64,000 nucleotides of DNA from Pseudomonas sp. URMO17WK12:I11 (GTDB lineage: Bacteria > Pseudomonadota > Gammaproteobacteria > Pseudomonadales > Pseudomonadaceae), in contig NZ_VEDF01000003.1 of assembly GCF_007677725.1 (NCBI RefSeq), positions 124,001-188,000 on the forward strand. Direction: 5' to 3'. The notes beneath the pieces were generated by a model, which saw only the letters and a list, made by a program, of their open reading frames with translations, searched no databases and was not told the origin of the DNA. How positions within the stretch are numbered: position 1 is the first letter of the stretch; every line of letters starts with the position of its first letter. The position numbers were made by a program, and so were the translations under genes. Below, in pieces: positions 19,814 through 29,559 of the stretch.

Positions 19814-20206
19814 CGGGGCAGGGGCGGCACGTTCCGGACGCGACCAGATCCACAGATTGCCCAGGGTCATGCCAGTAATGGCGAGAAACACCGGCCAGTG
19901 GTGTTCGAGAAAGGCCAGCATCAAGCAGGCACACAGCAGCATACTCAGGGTCGCACTGACCTTGGCGCGGCGCTGAATCACCTTGCCATTGCGCCAGTTG
20001 TAGAGAATCGGCCCGAACAGCCGGTGGTTTTCCAGCCAGGCGGACAAGCGCGGCGAACTACGGGTTGCGGCCCAGGCGGCGAGCAGGATGAATTCGGTGG
20101 TCGGCAGGCCCGGAATGACGATGGCGACCAGGCCGATGCCCAGGCTCAGGTAGGCCAGGATGCCGTACAGCAGGCGGGAAATCTTCGAGCGTGCAGGTTG
20201 GGTCAT
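19793..20206 (-). CDS. DUF454 (YbaN-type) inner-membrane protein
   Basis: A 137-residue membrane protein of the DUF454 family, to which E. coli YbaN belongs. The characteristic core is LSLGIGLVAIVIPGLPTTEF near residues 20-40, followed by AAWAATRSSPRLSAWLENH and two further hydrophobic segments near the C-terminus. Its function is unknown. In this and many Pseudomonas genomes it lies beside a heme oxygenase gene. Its 3' end overlaps the convergent ArcD paralogue by 21 bases. ATG at 20206 has only a weak GTGAGA ribosome site. Confidence 0.8.
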   Translation of the reverse strand: MTQPARSKISRLLYGILAYLSLGIGLVAIVIPGLPTTEFILLAAWAATRSSPRLSAWLENHRLFGPILYNWRNGKVIQRRAKVSATLSMLLCACLMLAFLEHHWPVFLAITGMTLGNLWIWSRPERAAPAPSQAQQP

Positions 20207-20259
20207 GGTCTCACTGCAAAAGCGTTCGGCCACCGAAGAGGTGGCCGCTTGGGGGCGTT

Positions 20260-20853
20260 TCAGGCCAGCGCCGGTGTTGCAGCATAGGCGTGCTTGAGCA
20301 ATTCGGTGAAGCGCTCGAAGGCGGCCACTGCACCGCGTTCGGCGGCAGCGTCCTGCTCGGGCGACAGCGCCAGGCCGTCAAGGATTCGAGTGAACTGCTT
20401 CCAGCCTTCGGCACGCCCTGCCGGCGGCTCGCCCAGGTGCCGCGCGCCGAAGCTGTCGGACAGCCCCAACGCCACTGCGCGCTTGATCAGAAACGCAGCG
20501 CCAAGTTTGGAGCCTTCAGAGACGAAGATCCAGCCCAACGCTTCAGCCAGTGACGGATTGTGCAGGGCGCCTGCCACCGGGGCAGGCACCTCGCTGTTGA
20601 GGTCGGCCAGGTCCAGGCACGCCTGCTCGGCCCGGCAACGCTCGGCCAGGTCCGGGACGATGGCGATCAGTTGCGGGTCGTTATAAAGCGCCTTGAGTTC
20701 GGCCTGGAACAGGTATTGGGCGGCGACGAAGCGGGCGAAGCTGTCGCGGCTTTCGAACGGGGCGTGGGCTTTGACCAGGGCGTCCAGCTCCGCGTGCGGA
20801 GCGTGGGTGACCTGGTTCAGACGTTGCGAGCGCAGGGCAGGGCGGTCGGTCAT
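20260..20853 (-). CDS. hemO: Biliverdin-producing heme oxygenase
   Basis: Opens the heme ring to biliverdin, CO and iron, letting the cell use heme as an iron source. The 197-residue protein is all-alpha by composition. It has a THAPHAELD segment near residue 16-24, where His20 is the likely proximal heme ligand by alignment with PigA/HemO. A GWIFVSEGSKLGAAFL segment (about 107-122) corresponds to the distal helix with its flexible glycines. It lies downstream of the heme receptor on the same strand, linking uptake to degradation. Bacterial heme oxygenases vary in biliverdin isomer, which cannot be predicted here. Confidence 0.85.
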   Translation of the reverse strand: MTDRPALRSQRLNQVTHAPHAELDALVKAHAPFESRDSFARFVAAQYLFQAELKALYNDPQLIAIVPDLAERCRAEQACLDLADLNSEVPAPVAGALHNPSLAEALGWIFVSEGSKLGAAFLIKRAVALGLSDSFGARHLGEPPAGRAEGWKQFTRILDGLALSPEQDAAAERGAVAAFERFTELLKHAYAATPALA

Positions 20854-20942
20854 GAGAATGTCCTTGGTGAATGAGGGCGTCTAGTGACGAGACGAAACAA
20901 CGGGGCTCGGACCGTAAAAACGGGTGTACGGGCTTGTATCAG

Positions 20943-20978
20943 CGGCCCTTGTGCGGCGCTGATGCTGCGCAAGGGCCG
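20943..20978 (-). repeat. Stem-loop between heme receptor and heme oxygenase
   Basis: CGGCCCTTGTGC (20943-20954) and GCGCAAGGGCCG (20967-20978) form a 12-bp stem with one G-T pair and a 12-base loop. There is no T-run on the minus strand, so it is more likely an mRNA processing or stabilising element than a terminator. Confidence 0.4.
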
Positions 20979-20987
20979 GTGCCGCGG

Positions 20988-23576
20988 TCAGATATCCCAC
21001 ACCACATTGATGGCGAAATTGCGACCCGGCAGGGTCAGGCGGTCGAGGTTGGCCGGCTGGGTCACGGCGGCCTCGCCCTGGCCGTCATAGCCACGCACCG
21101 AATCCCATTGCCAGTATTTCTTGTCGGTGAGGTTGTACAGGCCGGCGTTGACAGTGACGCCTTCGGTCACCTTGTAGAAGCCGCTCAGGTCGAGCACGCC
21201 ATAGCCCGGTGTGCGGAACTGCGTGCTCTGACCATCCGGAGCGAAGAACGTGGTGTCGTCGACCCGGGTCTTGCGCTTGACCAGGGTCCAGCTCAGCAGA
21301 CCGCCATACTGCGCCTGCTCGTAGCCGAGGCCAAACACCCCGGTCAGTGGGTTGACGCTATTGAGGGGCTGGCCGTTGTCGTCGTTGCGGCCATTGGCAT
21401 AGGCGATGGCGCCTTGGGTGTACCAGCCCTGCGGCGCACCGAAGTGATCGAGGTTCAGGCGACCCTTGACCTCGGCGCCCTTGATGGTGGCGTGCTTGAT
21501 GTTGTTGGCCTGGAAGGTGGTTTGCAGGTTGGCCGACTGCACCGCATCTTCGTCGATGAAGTCGCGGTACTTGTTGTAGAACACCGCGACGTCGAAGTGC
21601 CCCGCGTCGAAATTGCCACGCAGTCCGGTTTCGTAGCTTTTGCTTTTCTCAGGCTCAAGGCCTGGATTGCCGCGCACGCTGTAGCCGAGCGTCGGGTTGT
21701 CGAAGCGGCCGTACATGGACTTGGCGGTCGGCGTGCGGAAGCCTTCGGCGTACTGAGCGTACCAGGTGTGGTGCTCGTCCAAGCTGTAGGTCGCGCCGAA
21801 CTTGGGTGAAACGCGGTGCCAGGTCTTGTCGGCATCGTCGATGCTACCGGGCGCCGCCCCCGAGCCTTGGATGCCACGCAGAAATGCGTCGGTGAATTTC
21901 GGTTGCATGCGCGTGTAGTCGTAGCGAGCGCCGGGCAGGAAGGTCCAGTCGTTCCAGCGGATCTCATCCTGGGCGAACAGGCTGTAGGTATTGATCGTCG
22001 GGTCCGGGAAGTCGCTGACCTGCGCCTGCACATCGGTGCCGCTTACCTGGCCAATCGCGCGGCAAGCGCCACTGACCGCCACGCACACGCCATTACCGCT
22101 GCGCGAGCCGGTGACCTTCTCGTGCTTGAGGGTGGTGCCATAGGTCAGCAGATGGTCGCTCTCGCCGATGCTGAAGGCTTTGTCCAGTTGAGCGTCGAAC
22201 ACCCACTGGCGATCTTTGTATGTGGTATCGCGAGTGCGCAACACCTGGCGCCCCGGAGGCGAATAAAGCTCTTCGGTGCGTTGGTCGGTCTTGGCGATCT
22301 GGTAGTTGAGACTCCACTTGATATGATCGGCAAACTGCGTATCCACAGCCAAATCATGAAGGATGCCGAAGCGTTCGCGGGTCACGGTATCGTTGCCGCT
22401 TCGCGCTTTGTAGTAATCCATCGCCCTGAAACCGGGAATGAACGGCCCACCCACGGCGCTGAGGACATTCTGGTCGCGGTCATCCTTGTAGCGCTCGTAA
22501 GTCAGGGCCAGACGCGCCTCATCGGCGTAATCCCAACCCAGTTTGGCCAGCACATTGGTGGTCCGCGCATCTTCCGGATTGGCCTCGGTGCGCGACAGCC
22601 CCGTGCCGCCGTGGCCGCCGTAAGACTCCGTTTCGTGCCCGTCGCGCCGGCTCAGGTGCAACAGCCCGTCGAACTCGCCTTGGCGCCCTGCCACGCTGGC
22701 CGATTTCAGCCAGCTGTCGTCGGCCGAGCTGTAGCCAGTCTTCAGACGAGCGCCGACGTCTTTGCCCGGCTTGATGATGTCTTCTGGGTCGAGGGTGAAG
22801 TAGCTGACCGCGCCGCCGATGGCGTTGCTGCCGTACAGCACCGAAGCGGGGCCACGGAGGATCTCCACGCGTTTGACGATCTCGGGGTCGACATAGTTGC
22901 GCTGGGTCTGGGCATAGGGCCCGTAGAAGAAGCTGTCCGGGATCGATACGCCGTCGATCTGCGTCAGCACCCGCTCGCCATCGATCCCGCGAATGTTATA
23001 GCCATTTAGACCGCTGCGCTGACCGGTGCCGGCGACGGAAACGCCTGGTTCATAGCGCACCAGTGCGTGGATGTCGTTGACGTTCTGCCGGTCCAGTTGC
23101 TCACGGGTCTGCACGCTCACGGTGCTGGGCACCAGGGTAACGTCCTGGGCGCTGCGGGTGGCGCTGACGGTGAGTTGTTGCAGGGCCACGACGTTGCCCG
23201 GCGCTTGGCGCTCGAGCACCACATTGGCATCGCCGATCTTGCGCACCCCAAGCCCGGTTCCTTGCAGCAGGCGCTTGAGCGCGGCATCGGGCGGGAGCGA
23301 TCCGCGTACCCCGGGCGAGGCGATGCCGCTGGCCAGCTCGGCGCTGAAACCGACCTGCCAGCCGGTGATCTGACTAAACGCGTTGATCGCATCGACCAGC
23401 GGTTGCTGGCCGATGTCGAAGCGGTAGGCGCCCATGCGCGGGCTGCTGGCCTCGGCCGGCTGAGCAGCCAGCACCGGCAAGCTGCAGGCGCCGCTGGCAA
23501 GTAACGCCAGGGTCAGCAGCGACAGTTGCCCGGTACGGCGGGGAAAGGTGGTTGGGCGAGACGAACCTGTGGACAT
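20988..23576 (-). CDS. TonB-dependent heme receptor with signalling domain
   Basis: Outer-membrane receptor of 862 residues. After a signal peptide (about 1-38) comes an STN (secretin/TonB short N-terminal) signalling domain (about 48-125, with the segment FDIGQQPLVDAINAFSQ), then the plug (LRGPASVLYGSNAIGG) and a 22-strand barrel ending in a hydrophobic residue pattern (FAINVVWDI). The barrel holds FRTPTA and NPGLEPEKS, close to the FRAP and NPNL boxes of heme/hemoglobin receptors. The STN domain should contact the FecR-like anti-sigma factor encoded upstream. The organisation resembles Has/Hxu heme-signalling systems. Confidence 0.9.
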   Translation of the reverse strand: MSTGSSRPTTFPRRTGQLSLLTLALLASGACSLPVLAAQPAEASSPRMGAYRFDIGQQPLVDAINAFSQITGWQVGFSAELASGIASPGVRGSLPPDAALKRLLQGTGLGVRKIGDANVVLERQAPGNVVALQQLTVSATRSAQDVTLVPSTVSVQTREQLDRQNVNDIHALVRYEPGVSVAGTGQRSGLNGYNIRGIDGERVLTQIDGVSIPDSFFYGPYAQTQRNYVDPEIVKRVEILRGPASVLYGSNAIGGAVSYFTLDPEDIIKPGKDVGARLKTGYSSADDSWLKSASVAGRQGEFDGLLHLSRRDGHETESYGGHGGTGLSRTEANPEDARTTNVLAKLGWDYADEARLALTYERYKDDRDQNVLSAVGGPFIPGFRAMDYYKARSGNDTVTRERFGILHDLAVDTQFADHIKWSLNYQIAKTDQRTEELYSPPGRQVLRTRDTTYKDRQWVFDAQLDKAFSIGESDHLLTYGTTLKHEKVTGSRSGNGVCVAVSGACRAIGQVSGTDVQAQVSDFPDPTINTYSLFAQDEIRWNDWTFLPGARYDYTRMQPKFTDAFLRGIQGSGAAPGSIDDADKTWHRVSPKFGATYSLDEHHTWYAQYAEGFRTPTAKSMYGRFDNPTLGYSVRGNPGLEPEKSKSYETGLRGNFDAGHFDVAVFYNKYRDFIDEDAVQSANLQTTFQANNIKHATIKGAEVKGRLNLDHFGAPQGWYTQGAIAYANGRNDDNGQPLNSVNPLTGVFGLGYEQAQYGGLLSWTLVKRKTRVDDTTFFAPDGQSTQFRTPGYGVLDLSGFYKVTEGVTVNAGLYNLTDKKYWQWDSVRGYDGQGEAAVTQPANLDRLTLPGRNFAINVVWDI

Positions 23577-23700
23577 CGAAAGCGCTCCCTGTCGCGCGAA
23601 CTGTTATAGGTGTTGACCGATCTTGGTATGAACAAGAATCAGTTGCATTGGCTATAACGAGACGCATGAGGCTGCGCAATCGCGTAAAAAAACCTTCAGC

Positions 23701-24666
23701 TCAATTGATGATGACCACGGCAGGAAACTCATGCAGCTGCGCCGAGGTGATGTGCGCCAGTGCCCGCAAGGTTTCCAGCGGCTGATCGAGGCGGTAGTTG
23801 CCGGTGACCGCCATGTCTTCGAGGTGGCTGTTGTGGTTGATGATCCAGCCAGGGTAGTAGCGCCGAAGTTCGGCCAGCACCTGGCTCATTGGGCAGTTCT
23901 CGAACACCAGGCGACCATCGATCCAGGCCAGGTCCTTGTGCATGTCTGGGCGTTGACGTTGGCCAAAACCCTGCGGGCCGACGCTGATGCTCTCGCCGGC
24001 GCGCAGACGGATACGCTGGTCGCGGTTGCCTTGCAGGTCGACGTCGCCGCGTTGCACGCGGACCTGGGTCTCGCCGTCGAGGTAGCGCACGGCAAAATCG
24101 GTATCGCGGACCTGCGCCCGCAGCGGGCCAGCTCGGACTTCCAACGCAGGCTGCGCACCGCCCGGCACCTGGAAGTACGCTTCACCTTGCAGCAGGCGCG
24201 CCACTTGTCTTCCACTGCGCTGGTCACTGGCAAACGCCGAGTCGGTATTGAGCAGCACCTGGGCGCCGCCGTCGAGCGAAAGGCGCTGCCGTTCGCCGAC
24301 CACGGTCAGGTGATCGGCCTGCAGGCGCACTGGCAGGTTGCCGAAGCTCACCAGCCCGATCAGCAGCACGGCGGCGGCAGCCAGCGGCTTGCGGTAGGCG
24401 CGCAGGCGGCCGCGCAGGGAGCGGCGCTGCCGTTGCTGCAGCTGCACAGCCGCCTGACGCAGCGGTGCGCCGTTCCACAAGGCCTCGGCCTGAACGTAGG
24501 CTTCGGCGTTCTCGGGCGCTGCGCTGAGCCACTGCTCGAAGGCAAGGGTGTCGGCGCTGCTGGCGCCTTGCAGGCGCAGCAGCCAGTCCAGTGCCTCGTC
24601 CAGCGCGCGGGCGCGGGCGTCGGGCTCGCTGGCGGTTGGGCGAGGCACGGGGCAGTCGGTCACAGT
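23701..24666 (-). CDS. FecR-like anti-sigma factor
   Basis: Single-pass inner-membrane regulator of 321 residues that holds its ECF sigma factor and receives the signal from the receptor STN domain. The N-terminal cytoplasmic part contains ALDWLLRLQ and a FEQWLSAAPENAEAY segment typical of FecR/DUF4880. A membrane segment AAAAVLLIGLVSFG follows (about residues 96-110), then a periplasmic FecR domain. I chose GTG at 24666 because AAGGA lies 7 bases upstream and it avoids overlap with the sigma gene; an ATG at 24693 lacks a ribosome site. Confidence 0.88.
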   Translation of the reverse strand, partial: TVTDCPVPRPTASEPDARARALDEALDWLLRLQGASSADTLAFEQWLSAAPENAEAYVQAEALWNGAPLRQAAVQLQQRQRRSLRGRLRAYRKPLAAAAVLLIGLVSFGNLPVRLQADHLTVVGERQRLSLDGGAQVLLNTDSAFASDQRSGRQVARLLQGEAYFQVPGGAQPALEVRAGPLRAQVRDTDFAVRYLDGETQVRVQRGDVDLQGNRDQRIRLRAGESISVGPQGFGQRQRPDMHKDLAWIDGRLVFENCPMSQVLAELRRYYPGWIINHNSHLEDMAVTGNYRLDQPLETLRALAHITSAQLHEFPAVVIIN

Positions 24667-24751
24667 GGGTCCTTGCAGGTTTTTGCGAATCATCAAGGCT
24701 TGCGCCGGGCATGGCAAGGGCTGCGCCGCATCTCCAGGGCCAGCGGTCGGC

Positions 24752-25264
24752 TCAGCGCAGGCGCTCGGCCACACCCATGCAGATCGCCATGATCAGCTTC
24801 AGCTCCTTTTGCACCGTGCTTGGCGAGACCTTGAGCTGTTCGGCGATCTCCTGGTAGCTGGCGCCATGCACACGGCTGAGCATGAAAATGCGCCGTTGGC
24901 GCTCAGTCAATTGATTGAGGCTGACGCTCAGCTGCTTGAGCAATTGCTCGGCGTGTGCGGCGTCTTCGCTGCTGCCCAACGGCGCGGCGACATTGTGCAG
25001 GACCTCCTCGGGCACATCGTCGACCAGCATGCGCGCCTGTGCGCGGCGACTGCGCAGGTGGTCCAGGGCGAGGTTGCGTGCGGTCTGGAAGACGAAAGGT
25101 TCGAGATGTTCCACTGGGCGCTCGCGCAAGGCCCGCGATACCCTGAGGTAGGTTTCCTGCAGCAGGTCCTCAGCGGTGCTGGGGTTGCTCACCATGCGCT
25201 GCAAGGTACGCAGCAGCGACAGGCGCTGAGTGACGAAGACAGCGTTGAACCGGGACTGACTCAC
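24752..25264 (-). CDS. FecI-like ECF sigma factor
   Basis: Extracytoplasmic-function sigma factor of 170 residues, group of iron/heme cell-surface signalling. Region 2 is visible as AEDLLQETYLRV ... FVFQTARNLALDHLRSRR, and region 4 as LTERQRRIFMLSRVHGASYQEIAEQL, a helix-turn-helix that would read the -35 of the receptor promoter. It is the first gene of sigma/anti-sigma/receptor, and a clear Fur box lies 23 bases upstream of its start. It should direct RNA polymerase to the heme receptor gene when heme is bound outside. Confidence 0.92.
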   Translation of the reverse strand: MSQSRFNAVFVTQRLSLLRTLQRMVSNPSTAEDLLQETYLRVSRALRERPVEHLEPFVFQTARNLALDHLRSRRAQARMLVDDVPEEVLHNVAAPLGSSEDAAHAEQLLKQLSVSLNQLTERQRRIFMLSRVHGASYQEIAEQLKVSPSTVQKELKLIMAICMGVAERLR

Positions 25265-25286
25265 GGGGAAACCTGACCGATGAAAA

Positions 25287-25305
25287 GCTAATGATAATGC
25301 TTATC
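25287..25305 (-). promoter_or_regulatory. Fur box upstream of the ECF sigma gene
   Basis: GCTAATGATAATGCTTATC agrees with the 19-base Fur consensus at 16 positions and contains the palindrome ATGATAA-TGC-TTATCAT (25291-25307). It is 23 bases before the sigma-factor start codon and implies iron repression of the heme module. Confidence 0.88.
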
Positions 25306-25436
25306 ATCTGATCATCAGGTCAAGCGCGGATGTGTTAGCAAAAGGTAAAGATCGTAACGCGGCTGCAGGGCCGACCAAGCGCCACCCAGGCGGCGCTCGA
25401 GCCTTCCAGCCCTGGAAAATCTTTGGGTCGCCCAGC

Positions 25437-26438
25437 CTACTTGGCGTGTGCCAGTGCCAGGCAGTTATCCAACATGCGGTTGGAGAACCCCCACTCGTTG
25501 TCATACCAGGCCAGGACCTTGACCATGCGACCCTCTGCTCGGGTGTGATTGGCATCGAAGATCGACGACAGCGGGTTGTGGTTGAAGTCGCATGACACCA
25601 GTGGCAGGGCATTGTAGCCCAGCACCTTGGAATGCCTGCTCGCCTCCAGGAACACTTGATTGACCTGCTCGGCAGTCGCTTCGCGCTTGAGGTTCACCGT
25701 CAGATCGACCAACGACACATTGATGACCGGCACCCGCACCGCCATGCCGGTGAGTTTGCCGGCCAATTCCGGTAGCACCAGGCCAACCGCCTCGGCGGCG
25801 CCGGTCTTGCTGGGGATCATCGACTGGGTCGCCGAGCGGGCACGGTAGGGGTCGCTGTGGTAGACATCGGTCAGCACCTGGTCGTTGGTGTAGGCGTGAA
25901 TGGTGGTCATCAGCCCCTGTTCGATGCCGAACTCGCGGTGCAACACCTGGGCGATCGGTGCCAGGCAGTTGGTGGTGCACGACGCGTTGGAAATCACCTG
26001 GTGCGAGGCGCGCAGAATATCGTGGTTGACGCCGTAGACCACGGTTGCATCGACGCCTTTGCCCGGCGCCGAGACGATCACCTTGCCGGCGCCGGCGGCC
26101 AGATGCGCAGCAGCCTTGGCGCGCTCGGTGAACAGCCCGGTGCACTCGAACACCACGTCGATCGCTTCGGCTTTCCACGGCAACTCGGCAGGATTGCGGA
26201 TGGCGCTCACGGCGATTCGGTCACCGTTGACCGTCAGGCTTTCATGATCGGCTTCGACCTGTGCATCGAACGCGCCGTGCACGCTGTCATATTTGAGCAG
26301 GTGAGCGTTCATCGCACTGTCGCCCAAGTCGTTGATGGCGACGACCTGAAGGTCTTGGCGGTAGCCTTGGGTATACAGTGCGCGCAGGACGTTGCGACCA
26401 ATGCGGCCGAATCCGTTGATGGCGATACGTAGAGTCAT
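25437..26438 (-). CDS. gap: Glyceraldehyde-3-phosphate dehydrogenase
   Basis: Converts glyceraldehyde-3-phosphate, inorganic phosphate and NAD+ to 1,3-bisphosphoglycerate; in this organism its substrate comes largely from the Eda aldolase. The 333-residue protein has the N-terminal Rossmann motif [10 protein letters not shown] (residues 7-16) and the catalytic Cys154 in [12 protein letters not shown] at 26438 is supported by AGAGGT upstream. It is divergent from edd, and both start regions carry HexR-type operators. It is the gap copy of the glucose regulon. Confidence 0.97.
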   Translation of the reverse strand: MTLRIAINGFGRIGRNVLRALYTQGYRQDLQVVAINDLGDSAMNAHLLKYDSVHGAFDAQVEADHESLTVNGDRIAVSAIRNPAELPWKAEAIDVVFECTGLFTERAKAAAHLAAGAGKVIVSAPGKGVDATVVYGVNHDILRASHQVISNASCTTNCLAPIAQVLHREFGIEQGLMTTIHAYTNDQVLTDVYHSDPYRARSATQSMIPSKTGAAEAVGLVLPELAGKLTGMAVRVPVINVSLVDLTVNLKREATAEQVNQVFLEASRHSKVLGYNALPLVSCDFNHNPLSSIFDANHTRAEGRMVKVLAWYDNEWGFSNRMLDNCLALAHAK

Positions 26439-26502
26439 GGCAGTACCTCTGGCGGTCGAAGTGAAACCTGTGGCACAAAGTAGCTTCACTGAAACGGTTT
26501 TG

Positions 26503-26517
26503 TTGTTGGAATTACAA
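26503..26517. promoter_or_regulatory. HexR operator at the gap promoter
   Basis: TTGT-TGGAATT-ACAA is an exact TTGT-N7-ACAA, the HexR site form known in P. putida. It lies 65 bases upstream of the gap start codon. HexR bound here should leave the DNA when 2-keto-3-deoxy-6-phosphogluconate accumulates. Confidence 0.75.
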
Positions 26518-26550
26518 GATTATTCACTCTCCGATAGAAAACAAGCCTTT

Positions 26551-26579
26551 TTGATGGCAGTATTTTGTTTAAATATACA
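26551..26579 (+). promoter_or_regulatory. Probable edd promoter
   Basis: TTGATG (26551-26556) and TATACA (26574-26579) are exactly 17 bases apart. Transcription would begin near 26586, giving a leader of about 119 bases. The -10 element lies inside the second HexR operator. Confidence 0.65.
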
Positions 26580-26580
26580 A
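26565..26580. promoter_or_regulatory. HexR operator at the edd promoter
   Basis: TTGT-TTAAATAT-ACAA is an exact TTGT-N8-ACAA. It covers the spacer and -10 box of the edd promoter, a simple steric-repression geometry. Confidence 0.78.
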
Positions 26581-26704
26581 CGAGCGGTTAGGCGCACCGC
26601 CTTTCCTGACGCTGCGACCCGCCCCTGCCTTGAGCCTAGGCGGCATTCGCTGGAAGGGGAAACGCCTGGCAAACCGCCCTTACCCATAGCCTGGAGTCCA
26701 GTAC

Positions 26705-28531
26705 ATGCACCCGCGCATCCTTGAGGTCACCCAACGGCTGATCGAACGCAGCCGTGCCACCCGCGAACGCTACCTGCAGCTGATTCGTGGCGCGGCCAGT
26801 GACGGACCCATGCGGGCCAGCCTGCAATGCGCCAACTTCGCCCACGGCGTGGCGGGTTGTGGCAGCGACGACAAGCAGACCCTGCGCCTGATGAACGCGG
26901 CCAACGTCGCCATCGTCTCGGCCTACAACGACATGCTTTCGGCCCACCAGCCCTACCTGCACTTCCCCGAACAGATCAAACAGGCGCTGCGCGACGTCGG
27001 TTCGGTCGGCCAGTTCGCTGGCGGGGTGCCGGCCATGTGCGATGGTGTCACCCAGGGCGAACCGGGCATGGAGCTGGCCATCGCCAGCCGCGAAGTGATC
27101 GCCATGTCTACCGCCGTTGCCCTGTCGCACAACATGTTCGACGCCGCCCTAATGCTGGGCATCTGCGACAAGATCGTGCCTGGCCTGATGATGGGGGCGT
27201 TGCGTTTCGGTCACCTGCCGACCGTGTTCGTACCCGGCGGGCCGATGGTCTCGGGCATCTCCAACAAGCAGAAGGCCGACGTGCGCCAGCGCTATGCCGA
27301 GGGCAAGGCCAGCCGCGAGGAGTTGCTGGAGTCGGAAATGAACTCCTACCACAGCCCCGGCACCTGCACCTTCTACGGCACCGCCAACACCAACCAGTTG
27401 GTCATGGAAGTAATGGGCCTGCACCTGCCAGGCGCCTCGTTCGTCAACCCCTATACGCCGCTGCGCGATGCCCTGACCGCCGAGGCGGCGCAGCAGGTCA
27501 CGCGCATGACCAAAGCCAGCGGCAACTTCATGCCGCTGGGTGAAATCGTCGATGAAAAGGCCCTGGTCAACGCCATCGTCGCCCTGCATGCCACTGGGGG
27601 CTCGACCAACCACACCCTGCACATCCCGGCGATCGCCCAGGCGGCGGGTATTCAGCTCACCTGGCAGGACATGGCCGAACTCTCCGAAGTGGTGCCGACC
27701 CTGTCCCACGTCTACCCCAACGGCAAGGCCGACATCAACCACTTCCAGGCTGCCGGCGGCATGGCGTTCCTGATCCGCGAGCTGCTCGATGCCGGGTTGC
27801 TGCATGAGGACGTCAACACCGTGGCCGGTCATGGCCTGCGCCGCTACACCCAGGAGCCGTTCCTCGATAATGGCAAACTGGTATGGCGCGAAGGCCCGCA
27901 GCAGAGTCTCGATGAGACCATCCTGCGCCCAGTGGCGCGGCCGTTCTCGGCCGAGGGCGGGTTGCGCGTCATGCAAGGCAACCTGGGCCGCGGCGTGATG
28001 AAGGTATCGGCGGTGGCGCCGGAGCACCGAGTGGTCGAGGCTCCGGCACGGATCTTCCACGATCAGCAGTCGTTGGCCGAGGCGTTCAAGGCCGGCGACC
28101 TGGAGTGCGATTTCGTGGCCGTGGTGCGCTTCCAGGGCCCGCGCTGCAACGGCATGCCCGAGCTGCACAAGCTGACGCCTTACCTGGGCGTGCTGCAGGA
28201 CCGCGGCTACCAGGTGGCGCTGGTGACCGACGGGCGCATGTCGGGCGCTTCGGGCAAGATCCCGGCGGCCATTCATGTCTGCCCGGAAGCGTTCGATGGT
28301 GGGCCGCTGGCAAGATTGCGCGATGGTGATAGGGTACGGGTCGATGGCGTCGAAGGCACGTTGCAGGTGATGGTGTCGGCCGAAGAGCTGGCCAGTCGTG
28401 ACCTGCCAGCCGCGCCCCAGGGCAACGACCTGGGCTGCGGCCGTGAGCTGTTCGGCTTCATGCGCATGGCGTTCAGCCCGGCCGAGCAGGGCGCGAGCGC
28501 CTTCACCTCGGCTCTGGAGAACCTCAAATGA
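26705..28531 (+). CDS. edd: 6-phosphogluconate dehydratase
   Basis: First committed enzyme of the Entner-Doudoroff pathway; dehydrates 6-phosphogluconate to 2-keto-3-deoxy-6-phosphogluconate with an iron-sulfur cluster. The 608-residue protein belongs to the IlvD/Edd family, with [13 protein letters not shown] (about residue 110), [14 protein letters not shown] (about 150) and the [17 protein letters not shown] signature (about 295-312). ATG at 26705 follows TGGAG. It shares ATGA with glk and heads edd-glk-gltR2-gtrS under HexR control. Confidence 0.97.
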   Translation: MHPRILEVTQRLIERSRATRERYLQLIRGAASDGPMRASLQCANFAHGVAGCGSDDKQTLRLMNAANVAIVSAYNDMLSAHQPYLHFPEQIKQALRDVGSVGQFAGGVPAMCDGVTQGEPGMELAIASREVIAMSTAVALSHNMFDAALMLGICDKIVPGLMMGALRFGHLPTVFVPGGPMVSGISNKQKADVRQRYAEGKASREELLESEMNSYHSPGTCTFYGTANTNQLVMEVMGLHLPGASFVNPYTPLRDALTAEAAQQVTRMTKASGNFMPLGEIVDEKALVNAIVALHATGGSTNHTLHIPAIAQAAGIQLTWQDMAELSEVVPTLSHVYPNGKADINHFQAAGGMAFLIRELLDAGLLHEDVNTVAGHGLRRYTQEPFLDNGKLVWREGPQQSLDETILRPVARPFSAEGGLRVMQGNLGRGVMKVSAVAPEHRVVEAPARIFHDQQSLAEAFKAGDLECDFVAVVRFQGPRCNGMPELHKLTPYLGVLQDRGYQVALVTDGRMSGASGKIPAAIHVCPEAFDGGPLARLRDGDRVRVDGVEGTLQVMVSAEELASRDLPAAPQGNDLGCGRELFGFMRMAFSPAEQGASAFTSALENLK

Positions 28532-29487
28532 AGGACCTGCTGGTTGGCGACATCGGTGGCACCAATGCCCGTTTTGCTGTGTGGCGTGACAATCAGCTGC
28601 ATGAAGTCCAGGTCTTTGCGACGGCGGACTACACCAGTCCCGAGCAAGCCATCGAAACCTACCTCGAAGGCCACGGCATCGTCCGTGGTCAACTCAGGGC
28701 GGTCTGCCTGGCGGTGGCAGGCCCGGTCGACGGCGATGAATTTCGCTTCACCAACAACCACTGGCGGCTGAGCCGCAGCGCCTTTTGCAGCAGGCTGCAG
28801 GTCGAGCACCTGGTATTGATCAACGATTTCACCGCCATGGCGCTGGGCATGACCCGGCTGCGCCAGGGCGAGTACCGCGAGGTGTGTCCAGGCCAGGCCG
28901 ATCCGTTGCGTCCGGCCTTGGTGATTGGCCCGGGCACCGGGCTGGGCGTAGGCTCGCTGCTGCGCGTGGGCGAACGGCGCTGGCAGGCGCTGCCCGGCGA
29001 AGGCGGGCATGTCGACCTGCCGGTGGGCAATGCCCGTGAAGCGGCGATCCATCAGCAGATCCATGGCCAGATCGGGCATGTCAGTGCCGAGACCGTACTC
29101 AGTGGTGGCGGGCTGGTGCGTCTGTACCAGGCCATGTGCGTCATCGATGGCGACACACCGCGACACCAGACCCCGGCGCAGATCACCGATGCGGCCCTGG
29201 GCGGCGAGCCGCGGGCGCTGGCGGTGGTCGAGCAGTTCTGTCGCTTCCTCGGGCGCGTGGCCGGTAACAATGTCCTGACCCTGGGCGCGCGTGGCGGGGT
29301 TTATATTGTCGGCGGCGTCATTCCGCGCTTCGCCGAATTGTTTCTGCGCAGCGGCTTTGCCACCAGCTTCGCCGACAAAGGTTGCATGAGTGGTTACTTC
29401 GCCGGCGTGCCGGTGTGGCTGGTCACCGCAGAATTCTCTGGACTGCTGGGCGCGGGGGTGGCATTACAGCAGACGCTGCACGATTGA
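28528..29487 (+). CDS. glk: Glucokinase
   Basis: Phosphorylates glucose taken up by the Gts transporter to glucose-6-phosphate. The 319-residue protein belongs to the E. coli-type glucokinase family: it begins [17 protein letters not shown] with the phosphate-binding glycine loop, has [15 protein letters not shown] near residue 132-146 and EGGHVDLP around 157. It overlaps edd by four bases (ATGA), so translation is probably coupled. Its place with edd puts glucose phosphorylation in the HexR regulon. Confidence 0.96.
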   Translation: MKDLLVGDIGGTNARFAVWRDNQLHEVQVFATADYTSPEQAIETYLEGHGIVRGQLRAVCLAVAGPVDGDEFRFTNNHWRLSRSAFCSRLQVEHLVLINDFTAMALGMTRLRQGEYREVCPGQADPLRPALVIGPGTGLGVGSLLRVGERRWQALPGEGGHVDLPVGNAREAAIHQQIHGQIGHVSAETVLSGGGLVRLYQAMCVIDGDTPRHQTPAQITDAALGGEPRALAVVEQFCRFLGRVAGNNVLTLGARGGVYIVGGVIPRFAELFLRSGFATSFADKGCMSGYFAGVPVWLVTAEFSGLLGAGVALQQTLHD

Positions 29488-29559
29488 TCGGGGGCCGCAG
29501 CGCAGCCCCTTTGACCAAGCAGGCGACGAAGACCTGCGAAAACAAGAGGGCGGGACACC

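Noticed and set aside
24667..24774. Extended N-terminus of the FecR-like protein (start near 24774)
   Set aside because: The extra residues overlap the sigma gene and lack a ribosome site; GTG at 24666 has AAGGA at good spacing.
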